NCBI RefSeq assembly: GCF_025698545.1
Contig: NC_068571.1
Span: 45,851,733 to 45,915,732, forward strand
From: Gossypium raimondii
Lineage: Eukaryota; Streptophyta; Magnoliopsida; Malvales; Malvaceae
Length of the DNA stretch: 64,000 bases
Direction of reading: 5' to 3'
The position numbers and the translations under genes are program-made. Under the pieces are notes generated by a model that saw only the letters and a program-made list of their open reading frames with translations, searched no databases and was not told where the DNA came from. Below, piece after piece: positions 22,562-34,725 of this stretch; the first letter of the stretch is position 1, and each line of letters begins with the position of its first letter.

Positions 22562-24000
22562 CTAATTTCTAGATGCTTGCCATTCATCGAACATTTGGTT
22601 GGCTAGTTCCATCCTCCAAGTAGTCCAAGCATCCGATGGATGAATATTTGTGATATTCTGTTCATCGTCATCCACCACATTAGTAGGTAATCCTTCTCCC
22701 ACCTCCGCTTCAATGGGATCAATACTCATATGGGTTCGAATAAAATTATGGAGCAAACAACATGCAATAATAATTCTATTGTGCACCCTTACAGGATAAA
22801 ACGATGGACTCCTAAGTATTCCCCATCTAAGTTTTAATAAGCCAAAGCATCTTTCAATGACATTACGTGCTGCGACATGTTTCATATTAAAAAACTCTTG
22901 CGGAGAACTTGGCTGATAACCCTGACGCCACTCGTTCAGATGATATCGCTGTCCTCTAAATGGTGCAAGAAATCCCTCACAATTTGTGTATCCAGCATCA
23001 ACTAGATAATAACAACCTATAAAATAAATTTTTTAATAAATGATTAATTCAGCACACAAAGTTTGATCTTAATGAATAATTCAAATTCCTCTAACTATAC
23101 ACTTTACCATGAGGAACTTTTAGTCCATGTCTTCTACTAATGGCATCTCGAAGCACCCGTCCATCGGCAACTGAACCTTCCCAACCAGGAAGAACATAAA
23201 CAAATTGCATCTCAGGTGTACAAACACCTAGCATATTTGTTGCTATGTCACCTTTTCGGGTTCGATATCTAGGTTTATCAACTGTTGGCACCCTAATCTT
23301 GATGTGGGTTCCATCAAGAGCACCTAAGCAATTCTATATCACATGATATAAAACCTTGAGTTAGAATACTAATTTAAATCTAAGTCAACTAAATGTTGTA
23401 CAAGCTATATATAAAACTCAGTCTAATACCTTAAACCATTTCCACCTTGTGTCAGAAGAATCGGCTGTAATTGGCTCCGGCTTTTTAAATAAGACATCTT
23501 GTAAGCGTATGACAGCATTTAAAACACTATGAAATGCTCTGCTAACAGTTTTCCCGGACCTTCTAAAGTGATGCTTGATAACTCGATTTTTCAGGTGATG
23601 GGAGATGATATGTAAAAACATTGCTACTTGCTCATCAACAAGCATGAACCTTGACGACTTCAATCCCCCTATCGATTCTAACATCTCACAGTTTAAAAAA
23701 GGCAGTTCTATTCATCCTAACTTGTTCAATACAAGTCTCGTCACTAGCATATACAAGCCTCTTCACATAATCCCGTTTTGCATAAAAATCTAAGGTATAG
23801 GACCTAATCCTTGGTCTATAAGTCTGTAGGCTAAGGCTGGCACCCATTCTAAATAAGAACAACGCAATTCTACAGATTTCCAACCATATTGTCAATGCAA
23901 GACCAATTCTTTTACGCCTCACACTTTGTGCAATTAAAGGCAGACGAGCCATTCTTCGCAACATATTAAAATTAGAACACACTATCAATGAATTGAAGTT
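22562..24000 (-). pseudogene. Harbinger ORF2: HARBI1-like DDE nuclease (transposase)
   Basis: Three exons on the minus strand: about 24000-23430, 23333-23108 and 23016-22562. The introns are 23334-23429 and 23017-23107, both GT-AG, and the phases agree. In order: 'VDEQVAMFLHIISHHLKNRV' with 'SRAFHSVL' (helix-turn-helix region); 'GALDGTH' with the first catalytic Asp; 'PGWEGSVADGRVLRDA' with the second; and 'ARNVIERCFGLLKLRWGILR' with the catalytic Glu. The C-terminus is complete. A loss of two bases near 23685, where TGTG would be expected to read on into 'EMLESIGG', shifts the frame in exon 1, so the gene looks recently disabled. The remaining frame is well preserved. Confidence 0.8.
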
Positions 24001-24036
24001 GCAATTACACATTATCAAATAAAATAAACAATACAA

Positions 24037-26990
24037 ATTTAGAACACACGAAGCAAAAAATTATCTACTAAATGATATCGTTGCAACAAAGTTAGAGATT
24101 TTGGTTGGCCAAATTTTTTAACAAAAAAATCCTAAAAGGATTAAATTGTATTACTAAATAATTAGAAGGTTTAATACTGCAATAAATCTATTTTATTCAA
24201 GGAAGCTAGATCCTGCTTGCCCTCCCTTATATTAACTATAGTAATTAAGGTATCAAAACTTGTTTATTTTGTAAAGCAACAAATTTTGTGGTATGATTGA
24301 GAAAAATATTTTGTTAAGCAACAAGGTTTGGGTTTGTTTTAGTACTTTATTTAATAATAATGTTAATTGAAAAATCATACATACGACTCCATTTTATGAT
24401 TTCACATTATTGACCACTTTGAAAACAAATTTATATATAATTTTCCTTATTTTAATTATTAAAAATGGTTCAATAAATATGAATTTGGAGACCCAAGTTT
24501 AATTAGATTTTCTTCACATGGTAGGTTCAAATGTGAAAATATTTTCTAAGCAACATTATTTATTTTTATAAGAATGAGGATTTTCTTTAATAATCTTCTT
24601 TCTCTTGTTTTAAAACTTTTATAACATTTTAAATTTAAATTTCTTTATTAAAATATTAAATTTCTTGATTTTTAATAAAATATTCAAGTCCTTATTTTAA
24701 GTATTGATTAGTCTTTATTTTAATAAAATATTAAAGTCCTTAATTTAATTATTGATTAGTCCTTATTTTAATAAAATATTAAAGTCCTTATTTTAATTAT
24801 TGATTAGTCCTTATTTTAATGAAATATTAAAGTCCTTATTTTAATTATTGATGTAATTATTTAAAATCAAATGAATCAACTAAAAATTTATTAATAATCG
24901 AGTGCTTATTTATATAATTTAGCAAAAATATTATAGAATACAACTTATTTTAAAATATATATTTTATCAAGGAATGTTTAATTTTTTTTGAATTTGATTT
25001 TCCGAGTTACAAGATCCCATTAGCTATAAATAATATATCATTTTATCTATTATATTAGAATTTTAACTTCCACTCTCAAAATAACTTTGATTATTATTTA
25101 TGATTAATAAAATATAAACTTAAATATTAAAGATAATGTGACATTAGGAAAACCAAAGAGACAAATTTGTATAATATGGAATCCATTATAAACATAAAAG
25201 GCCCTATCTATTTTGTTGATTTTCATTCACTGGCATTCAATATTCATAGTTGAATTATATCAATCACATCTTATTTATATAGAATTAAATGCGGATTATG
25301 ATCCCATTTAATTTCAAATTTATAATATTCTTTCGATTATTTGAAAATCTTAAACAAAATATCCGACATTAACGTACTAATAAATTACAACTTTACTAGT
25401 ATATGTTAATGGACTTCAAATATTTTATTTTCATATGGAAATATAGTTCTTCTTTTGTACTTTTTAAAAACTGTTCAAAGAAATTTACCAAAACAACCAA
25501 TTTACTCATATTTCATATTAGAAAGGACCTTTATAATTCTTTTAGTAAAACTTCAACATTCTCGAAGATAAATGTAATATACTTGAGTTGAATTCAAATA
25601 GTAATAAGTTTAAATCGAAATTAACTCATCGATGTTCGACACAAGCAGTTTATAATCAGTTTATAAATTTTTAGCACCGAAATTCGACCGATTTTAATTG
25701 GTGTAAATGAAAACATATCATCAATCACATGTTTTGATTTAATCTCCATTTTAGCAAATAAGAAAAATCCAATTTTTATTTTAAGATCTAAATTTATTAT
25801 TATCTTAATTCACTTATATAAATTTACTATCAATTATTATTAATAGTGAATTATCAACCAAACGGTTTAATCGCGTGTATCTCATGTATCTAAGAACACA
25901 AATAATGAACATGTCACGCAAGTAACTCGTTTTCGTCACTAGCATATCCATTTTCATATTCTCTTGACTAACAAATCAAGAACAAATCAAGTAAATTGTT
26001 TTCATATTCTCTTGACTAACATAAACAAATTCAATTTCAAGAGACAATCAAAACAATTTCCAGCAGACAATCATAACAATTTCCAGAGACAATCAAAACA
26101 ATTTCGAACAAATCAAGAACAATATCAAAACAAATGCAACAATTTCAGTTTCATCTTCTAGTCACTAACAAATCAATACAAATCAATAACATTGTCCAGC
26201 AGACTATCAAAACAATTTCCAGAACAAACCAACAAAATCGAAATCGCCTATAAATTCTTCAAATATGAAGCAAGCAATCTAATATTTCCAGTCAAACAGG
26301 CTGACTTTGAATAGAAAACCATGGTCACACACATCTTAAAACAATACAAGGCCTGTTACATTAAAATATATAAATCCAAAACTGCTAAGATATATAAATC
26401 TAAATGGCAATGGCCAAAACTGCTAAGATTTAGCTTTTATTTTATGCAAAATGATACAATATAAATAAAACTTTAAACTGAAGCCAACAAATTTTGACAT
26501 CTAAGCTAAGGGATCAAAGATTAGATCCATTTTGTCCACTACTTTTGAGACCATGCATGCAATGCATGTATATCTACCCCTCCCTACACCAAAAACCATA
26601 TATGCTAAAATGCCATTAAAGTCTAATCGCCTATTTCTTTCCCATTATTTATCATATTTACAAGATTTAATCAAACATAAGCAAAAATCGATGAAATTAA
26701 TCCCAGCACTGTATCTTCCTGTGCTAAATGATGAATAACATAATAAACGGAATCAATGATAATAGAGACCGAGATAACAAATCTATATTTCAATCATATA
26801 CATGCACAACAGATGAAGATAAACATCTCTTTTACTTCAATGATATATGATGACTCAAAGGGAAATAAACATCAATAGAAAATAAACAGCAATAGAAACA
26901 TGCAATCGGGGAAACTAACTCAGATCGACTTGATCGGGGCAGAGATATATGAAGAACAACCTGTAATCGGAAAAGGGGAAACCGATTAGG
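24037..26990. other. Noncoding interior of the Harbinger element, with tandem repeats
   Basis: AT-rich, with no gene on either strand. A 48-bp unit beginning AAAGTCCTTATTTTAATTAT is repeated about four times at 24670-24855. A looser CAATTTCC/AGACAATCAAAACA repeat covers about 26035-26230. Its size is unusual for the leader of this transposon class; a nested, decayed element is possible but no ends were found. Confidence 0.55.
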
Positions 26991-27099
26991 TTAACAGTGC
27001 AATAATCGATGAAGAAGTCACTGCACTAACAAGGCAGTGATTCGAATCTGCTAACATGCAGGAAAAAGCTAAAGACACTACAAGGCAGCCATTGAAACT

Positions 27100-27480
27100 A
27101 ATTACAGAGAGAAAAAGAGAGTTAGAAAAGAAAAGAAAAGAAAAAAGAGAGTTGAAACTCATTACAGTGATTCGAAACCTTTACCATTCAGTTGCAGTAA
27201 CCTGGAGACCCACCAACTGAGAGCAATCGAAAGAGTGATAGAGAGAACAAGAAAAGAAAAAGGTCGACTGGTTGAGAAGGCAATCGAAAGAGTGGCAGAG
27301 AGAAAAAGAAAAGAAAAGAAACGGAGGGAGCAAATCGGCAGAAAAGAGGCGTAATGGACTGGGAGCAAATCGGCAGAAAAGAAAAGCAAAGAAACAAGGA
27401 AGGAAATCGGATGAAGGAACAGAAGAGAAACAGAGGGGATCGGGGGAGGGTAAATCAGGGAGGTGATGCTGAATCGGTAG
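27100..27480 (-). promoter_or_regulatory. CT-rich leader candidate of the Harbinger genes
   Basis: On the minus strand this is a pyrimidine-rich stretch with CACTCTTTCGATTGC repeated and CTCTTT blocks, close inside the right terminal repeat and pointing at both transposon genes. Plant leaders often look like this. Splice-site candidates (CCGATTACAG near 26960) lie downstream. Inference only; open frames here come from low-complexity sequence. Confidence 0.35.
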
Positions 27481-27584
27481 CTAATCTGGGCAAAAGAGGG
27501 GAATAGAAATCGGTGGTTTTCACCGATTAGGAAGGTAATGGATTACACGCGTATTACCAATACATCAAACCAAACATGCTGTGA

Positions 27585-30056
27585 ATGTTAAAGAGGTACT
27601 TACCACTTTGGCTCATGGTTTACAACTTTCGGTACCAAATCACCTTTTAGTAGTAATGATTAAGAAAATGGGTGAGTTCAGGGAATTCAAGTCATCATTT
27701 TTAGGTTGGAGTATTACTAGGCTCAAATCTCATCAGCTTTTTCCAACTTCAGCTTCTTTTGAGTTGGAGTCTTTTTATGGGTTCTATTGGTATAAAACTA
27801 AACCTAAAAAAATATTGCGTATAAATTTCGGGTAAAATTAAATTAAATTAATTAGTCAATTGAATTTGATTAATTGATGAATGAAAAAAAAAACTCAAAT
27901 GAACATCAGATAAATCTCAATGGAAGAACTGACCAAAACTACAGTTAAAGCTGTCCTTTTTTCAGCTTTCTCTCTTTTCTTTTTGACATTTGTGGCACAC
28001 TCCAAAACTTTTTTTAAAGCCGACTAAACATACTATCCCAATACTCGTATATATTAGAGCGAGCAGTTTTACGGTACACTCTAAAAGTATACTAAAATAT
28101 TAAACGTTTAATTAATACCAAAATTTTTAACAAAAGCAATAAAAATTTTGGTACGTGCCAATATCAAATTTTCTAACAAAAAATATAAAATTTTTAATAA
28201 ATATTAAATATTTATGTTTGCGATGAGAGAATTTTTGCTATTAAAACACACGACTAAAGGGCCAAAAGCCATGAGGCACCCACATAATGGGACCTTGGGC
28301 CCACACCAAACAGGTTCGGGTTGTTTTGCATTCGGATTATTTTACATTTCAATATAACTTATTAATTTATTATTAAAGAATATGAAATTTTGAAATAATC
28401 ATTATTATTTAAATTCTAAAATACATGTTATATGTATCCATATTTGATGACATAAATTATATGTTTGAAGTGTAAAATTTTAGATCTAAGTTTTATTAAC
28501 TAAAAAAGTATTTATCTCGACTAATAAGAGTTTACACCCTATTTTTTTCCCTTAATGTAGTTTTGGTTTTATAATCTCTCTAATTATTTTATTAATAGTT
28601 GGAATAAGAAACATATAAATATTTTAGTTCCAAATCATCTAAATTAGGAATTAAATGGTCTAATATAAATTTATGTTCCATGATTAGAAGCTATAAAATT
28701 ATGCGATTAAAATGGAAAAGAACTAAAAAATTAGATACTAATATCATAGAGGTTTTCTGTTTGTGTTCTAAAATTACTATTTCAAATAAACAAACAAATA
28801 ATTCTATTATAATTTTTAAAAAATATTTAATTATTTTATTTTGATTACTAAATTTGGCTTTGGGTTTGTTTCGGATTTGAATTTTTTTGGGTTTCCACTT
28901 TTACAAGGATTTTTTAATTTTTTTATAAAATTGAATTTAAACACATATGGCATCAAAGAAGAGAAAATCAGCCTCTTTTGTACCAAAAATGGCACAAACG
29001 AAGGAAAAGAAATGGTAATTAAGAAAGTGAATGCTTAACACATCATACTCCACTTGGCTCCACTACAAAGCACATTTAAAATCTGGCTTAGAGATGGATA
29101 TTTACTAGGGTTTTGTGAGTGGTTCACCTACAAAGTTCCTTTCTAATCAACATTTAAATAAAAATATGATGGATTTTTCAGTATTTTACTCCAATGTGCT
29201 CTTTTCTTTTACCAGATTAAGTGTAATCACAAGCACTTTTTACGGTAAAGGTTGAACAAATTTGGGTTGGCTACCACCATTGCTCCACTTCACTTGTTTA
29301 CATCATTATCTTACCAAGAATTGTTTATTTAAATATGAGTAGTGTTAGTCAGATAATCTATCTGAACCAGAGAGTCAAGAAGAGAGAGGAGATTAAAGAA
29401 GGTAGAAGAATAAAGATGATAAAATTGATGCACCTCTTTCGTTCGTGTTTAAGTTTATACAATGGTTATAGGATTATGTGACCGTCGTATTAACATATCA
29501 AAGCTCATGGATGAGAAGCTAATCTCTTTTTGGAAAGGAAGAAATAGAATCAATTCCATCATTTTCATTCTTCGACCTCTTTCTCTCTCCTCTTCCTTTC
29601 ATGACTCTCCGTCTCACACTAATGAACCGACCTCATCCCTCATTTTCATTCCTTTCCATTATGATCCTTGGTATCAAAAAGTACAAAAGTATGGTGTACG
29701 ACGGTTCGAATGGAAAGAAAATGTTTAGAAATTGATCCAACACATTGAACAATCAAAGCAGAAGAAATGAACAGATTTTGCAGCACCAAAATCAAACGAC
29801 CAATTATCATTTTTTTTAAAGTCAGATTAATTGGTGATTTGCAGTTAATAGTCCATCTCAAAAAAACTATAATATGGAGGATTATCAATTGGTTTTAAAG
29901 TATCTAAACATTCATGCTATTGCCAGAAACTTACTTCCCAACTCTGAAAACAGACAAGAAACAAAGAAACAAATTTAAGAAGCAATAAAATGAGAGATTA
30001 TGGACCAAAAGCATTGTTTTTAAAGGATTATACTATGAGAAAACATACATCTACAC
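27585..30056. other. Intergenic region between the Harbinger element and the peptide gene
   Basis: No supported gene. An 84-codon frame at 27581-27835 starts inside the transposon end and matches nothing I know. The stretch 29340-29760 has mixed composition and a primer-site-like TTGGTATCAAAA near 29670, but no LTR was found. The rest is AT-rich. Confidence 0.45.
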
Positions 30057-30508
30057 TCAACAATCGGCACATCTGCCAAATTGTGGCCTTGGAGTGTGAC
30101 GATTATTAGCTCCTGAACCTGGATAATCATTCAACTCCATAAAAACCCTTCCTTCCTTTGAACTTTTCTCTGCAATTACCTATGAAAAAACAAAAAAAAC
30201 GATGATAACCCATCAAAGGTTTGATTCACAAGATTCAAGCCTTTTAAACTGGTTTTGTTTATACCGGGTGAGGATTCTCTGGAACATGATGAACTTGAGG
30301 TCCATGCACCAAGCTTTCGATTCCTTCAAAGCAAAAACATGAACATATTAGGGCATGGGGAAGATGATTAATTTATAACAATAATAAAGAGAAGAGATAA
30401 AAGGGTATGATTTATAGACGATTTACTTGTAACCGAGACTGCATTCAAGCTTATAATATGAGAAAACCCTAACAAAACAAGGAATAGGTGAAAGAGAGTT
30501 CTTTCCAT
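30057..30508 (-). CDS. Secreted sulfated-tyrosine-type (PSY-like) peptide precursor
   Basis: Three small exons on the minus strand, 30508-30427, 30323-30265 and 30179-30057, separated by GT-AG introns of 103 and 85 bp, join in phase 1 and phase 0 to give 87 residues. Residues 1-23 form a signal peptide (MERTLFHLFLVLLGFSHIIS, then LNA). The C-terminal region reads MELNDYPGSGANNRHTPRP and ends GRCADC. The spacing DY-x4-AN-x2-H-x-P fits the PSY family, whose mature peptides are tyrosine-sulfated on the DY and promote cell expansion through leucine-rich-repeat receptor kinases. The acidic residues before DY suit sulfation by TPST. The gene model is strong; the PSY assignment is by motif. CLEL/RGF is the main alternative, but its DY-x-HPP-HN core does not fit. 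Confidence 0.75.
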
Positions 30509-30569
30509 GGCTGACTTGCTTTCTTAGCTAGCTATAACAGTCTTTTCTTGTCAACAAACTTCAGCTTTG

Positions 30570-30605
30570 TGTACATATAAAAAAGCATCACACGTAATAT
30601 ATACT
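30570..30605 (-). promoter_or_regulatory. Candidate core promoter of the peptide gene
   Basis: On the minus strand, TTACGTGTGATGC (an ACGT core near 30592) and TTTTTATATG (near 30578) lie 65-90 bp upstream of the start codon, at suitable distance for a TATA element. Confidence 0.4.
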
Positions 30606-30619
30606 TTTACATCATAGAC

Positions 30620-31790
30620 TTTTCTAGACATTTATGATGATGGTGATGATGATAATGGAAGCAGGTAATAATTAAACCATATTCCAAAGTCAACTCGTTT
30701 CCAGTTTCATGAATGCTTTTAGAACCCACTCGTTTATCAACCTTTCAGAAACCACATTGTAGTAAGAGTTTAAATCTGATAATATGATTGAGAGAAATAG
30801 CCTTTATGAATTGTGAAATATGAAGATGAAATCTGTGTAAGTCTTATATACCTTTAATAAATAATAATATGATATGATACATTGTGGAAAATATAAAAAT
30901 TATAGATAATTATTAATAATTTTATTTAAACTTAATTAAATATTAAATTTAATTATTATAAATAAATATTAATAACTCTCCAAGATTTTAAATTTAAAAT
31001 TTAAGGTTTAAGATATTAAATTTAAAAATTTAACATTTATTTATAATTAATTGATGGAAATTATATTGAATCCATAAAAGTTTTGAAAAGATGGAGCACA
31101 ATGTAAAAGTAGAAGGTGACCAAAGAATGATGTTGTGGCAGACAACATTTAAAGGTCTATATGGTGGACATTATCATTAGTATTTAATCATTTGGCCTTT
31201 CTAAAGTGTTGTTTCTTTAAATTTAGGTTGATTTGTTAGGTTATTATTATTATTAATTAGTGATAATTATATTATTTTATTTAAATTTAATTATAAATAT
31301 ATAAATATTAATTCAAAAATAATTATTAATATATTTCTAAAGTATGATGAATTATTAGAGATTAAAATTAAATTTTCGTGTTATAATAATTTTATATTAA
31401 ATTTATGCAAAGAATTTTTCTTTTTGAGGAGAAAATACTTATGAAAACTTTATTCCATGAATTGAACCAGCATAATCATTAAAGCTTAATAACTTAATAT
31501 CATGAAGAAGAAAAAGGTAAGAAATACTCTCAAAGTTTCAACAACAAAATGATTTAGTTCAATAAAATTTAAAATTTTGAATAAAAAAATAAGTAGAGTA
31601 ATTTTTTAAAAAAAATAATATATGATTATCAAAAAATAATATGTCATGAGATTCCATGTACCATATCAATATCAACTAAGAACTTGCACTAAACATAAAC
31701 CTAAGACCTAACCAAAGACACCAACATAAACTCAACATGTACCCCAACACCTAAAAAGTTACTGAAGATCCAAATTAAGCCTACACACAT
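30620..31790. other. Intergenic AT-rich region
   Basis: Nothing beyond low-complexity AT-rich sequence was found between the peptide gene promoter and the LINE. Confidence 0.5.
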
Positions 31791-31799
31791 GTAAAGCAA

Positions 31800-33470
31800 A
31801 CTAGTATCCCTCAATATTTGACTCCTTGTTCAAGCTCAATCAATCCCCATTGTCTTCACTCACCCAAACTAATGGATTAGCTCTATGCTGTCCAGATTTT
31901 GCAAGTCCATCTAGATCCCTTAAGAATAGTCTTTAGTATCCAATTTTTATCGAAGGGAATTAAACCAAAATGGCAGCATATGCATTTTTATACTGCCTTG
32001 GAACATAATCTTGTCGTGAGACCCAATTGATCACATTCTCACTATCTGACTCTAGTATAAGATTAACCATCTTGATGCCAAGAATATTTCAATAGCCTCT
32101 TTTGCAACAGGAAGCTGTAGAAGACTTTAAAATGCCTCGCCCTTCACATTACAAAGCAGGCCTCCGATCCCAACTATCTTCTAACTATAATTCACTGAAC
32201 CATCCACATTAAATTTCAGAAATCCTTAGTCTTCCACATGACAACATTTCTTTTTCTTTTCTCTTATTCCAAGTTTGAGGATTGCCAATGCTTGTTGATA
32301 TTGAAGGCCATTTTACTTGGAACCACCAAGCAGATAAAATTTCTTTATTATCCAAGATGCAGTAAGACTGCTACTAACAAACAATGTATCAATTACAAAC
32401 ATTCAACCCTGTAGCACTGACATATGATCCCCCGGTCCCTGCACAATTGAATATTCACAGTATCAAGAGTATTAATATTCTTCCTCCATAGCCTAATCCG
32501 TACAACGTCCTTGACGGACTTCAAAATCTCAGTTTCTGTAACCCAAGCTCCTTTAAAATGCCTTCAATTCCTCTCTATCCATATCAGATAAATGAATGCA
32601 TTCCATGTTAATTTCAAAATAAAAAGTAAGCAAAGATTGCCCCTTAAGACGAGAAATTACCCACTGAATCTCCTGACTCCAACTCATGGCCTCTCTATGA
32701 ATATGACAGATATTGAGAACACCCTTCCATACATTTTCGCATATCCACATCCAAAGAACAAATGATCTCCTCTTTCAACTTCCCTTCTGCAAAAACTACA
32801 AGAACTGTTAATGTTAAGTCCTCTAGAAGCAAGTCTTTGCTTGGTTGGTAATCTATCTAAAAGAGCCATCCAAGCAATCAATGAATGGTTAGGAATGTGC
32901 ATCTGGAACCAGCATACCCTAGCTAGTGCAACAGTATCGTCCGTACCTTTCCCGAAGTACCTCCTACACATTTGATTAATTTTCTAAAGAACAACTTTCG
33001 GCAAAATAAATCGTCTACACCAATAGTTTTGAACTTGAAAGAGAACAGACTGAATAAGTTGCATTCTCCCTGCATAGTTAAGCATCTTAGCACTCTAGCT
33101 ATTTATTCTTGTTAATATCTTCTCTAACAAAGGAGTACAGTCCCTCATACTCAATTTTCTCCCAAGTACCTCACAGGCAACTCCCTTATTTTGAAACCTG
33201 TGATACTACCCTCAAGCTCCTCCCTAGATATACCAAAGCAAAGGTTTCACTCTTAGAAAATTTTAACTGAAGGCCCGACATCTTGTAAAACTGATCCAAA
33301 ACACACCTAACCCCAACTACTGAATCCAAAGAACCCTTAGAAAAAGTCAGTAAATCATCATCCAAAGGAAGGTGAGTCATCTTAATTTTTTAGCGTTTCG
33401 ATAAAGCTTAAAGATCCCCCTCTTAATTGCAACATCCAACAACCTAGACAACACATTCATAGCAACAACC
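31800..33470 (-). mobile_element. 5'-truncated LINE (L1-like) remnant
   Basis: On the minus strand the order is reverse transcriptase, zf-RVT, then RNase H. The RT part (about 33470-33190) has a 'THL.lDDDLLTFSKGSLDSV' stretch corresponding to the FADDL catalytic box, then 'VLDQFYKMSGLQL.fSKSE'. The zinc-binding RVT domain (about 32970-32690) has 'IPNHSLIAWMALLDRLPTKQ', then a CSFC...H...CGYA pattern. The RNase H part (about 32220-31850) has 'LKFNVDGS'. This is the C-terminal half of a plant L1 ORF2. Stops and shifts interrupt all parts, and the 5' half is absent. No poly(A) tail or target duplication was found. Confidence 0.8.
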
Positions 33471-34725
33471 TAGATAACTTAAAGATCATCTCGAATGTTT
33501 GTCTTTTACTCCGTGGGGAACCACCATCTCACTAAGATCATCTCAAACATCACCATCATCATCTCACAGATCATCTTGGGAATGTTTCGTGTTCACTCGC
33601 TCACCCTATCAGCATCTCCCACTCTTGAAAATTGTCGCTGCGGTCCAGGAACGTTTCTGCCCTCAACAATTATGATTTGGATATTTTGAGCATATTATTT
33701 ATTATGTTTTCATGAATAGCAAAGGAAAAGACAAAGCCTTAGATTGAAGGAATAACTGGTTTAATTTTGTTAAGCTCAAGAGAATTGTAAGTGCTCATTT
33801 GAATTTTTACTTACCTGTTTAATAAATATATAAAATGGTGCCATATCTTAGAATATGTAGCCAAAGATGGAAAAAGGTTGAAACGTTTGATAAAAACTAA
33901 AGAATTGATGAAATTTGTTATAAAAAGAAGGATGTGGATATAGATAATTATAGTTTTAAGTCAATGTTTCAATAATAAATAAATTAAGAATGTGTATTGA
34001 ATTGGTATGATATATTTGTAATGAGATTTGTATAATTATTTATATGAGTCAACATTTGGAAATTGTGATGTTATATGTTTGACATGTTTATGATGTGATT
34101 TATTTTGAATACAATATAAGTATATGCTTATTGTGTATTGAATTGATTAATGAGAAATGGTTATGATATGATTGTCATTTCAATAAGAAATTGTTGATAT
34201 ATTTTTTTTAAGTGCTTGAACTAATGTCCACTAATAGTAACACTAGCTACATAGAAAAAGTGTTGTGTTTGGATTGACAAACTTTGGCAACAAATATGTT
34301 TGAGTTGGGATTTTCTTAGTTGATTGAGATACTTGTTAGCTCATCCTTGATATCCAAATTTTACTTAGAAATAGATTTGAGAACTTGTATAGGTATTGTA
34401 CTGATTAAGAGCACTTTAAATTGTTCAATGATTCTTTTAGTGCATTATTCTGTAGTAATCAAGTGTAACTGGTGAGCGTTAAGAGTTTGGAAACACTTTT
34501 GTACAATGTGCTAAGAGAGTGAATATTTTCTCAAGGCAAGTTCCCGTAGGTGTGGGAAAATTGAATTGTGTAAATATTTCTTGTCTTGTTTATTTTCTTT
34601 TTCACTTCTCATTACTTGTGCCTGAAGCAATTGGAACTAATCTTACCACTACTTTTGGCACTACTCGATTCTACCTTCAAATATTAATTTAGACTCAACA
34701 ATTGGTATTCATATTTATTAGAAAT
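33471..34725 (+). other. Mixed sequence upstream of a copia gag fossil; possible LTR and leader
   Basis: No host gene. The final part, with a long U-rich stretch and TTGGTATTCATA near 34703 resembling a degenerate initiator-tRNA primer site, could be the LTR and leader of the fossil that follows. The LTR start was not located. The CATCATCTCA-rich part at 33500-33690 is unassigned. Confidence 0.35.

Larger units (their letters stand above)
20138..27581 (-). mobile_element. PIF/Harbinger DNA transposon, 7.44 kb, with both transposon genes
   Basis: The left end GGGCACGTTTGGTTCGCTGA pairs with the complement of the right end, CAGCATGTTTGGTTTGATGT; inside both lies a GTGTAATGGA/GTGTAATCCA-type motif. 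TGA at 20135-20137 and 27582-27584 is the probable 3-bp target duplication, although AAT two bases out also repeats. Both genes are on the minus strand: a Myb/SANT-like protein (about 21.25-22.26 kb) and a HARBI1-type nuclease (about 22.56-24.0 kb). The right 3.5 kb is noncoding and should hold the promoter and leader, ending in a CT-rich (minus strand) stretch near 27.1-27.5 kb. Small lesions in both genes suggest it no longer makes its own transposase. Confidence 0.85.

Noticed and set aside
27162-27466. Lys/Arg/Gly-rich and Phe/Ser/Leu-rich frames near the Harbinger right end
   Set aside because: Low-complexity purine/pyrimidine sequence; better explained as a transposon leader.
29462-29728. 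88-codon frame and a primer-site-like TTGGTATCAAAA
   Set aside because: No LTR before or after it and no recognisable protein; chance similarity cannot be excluded.
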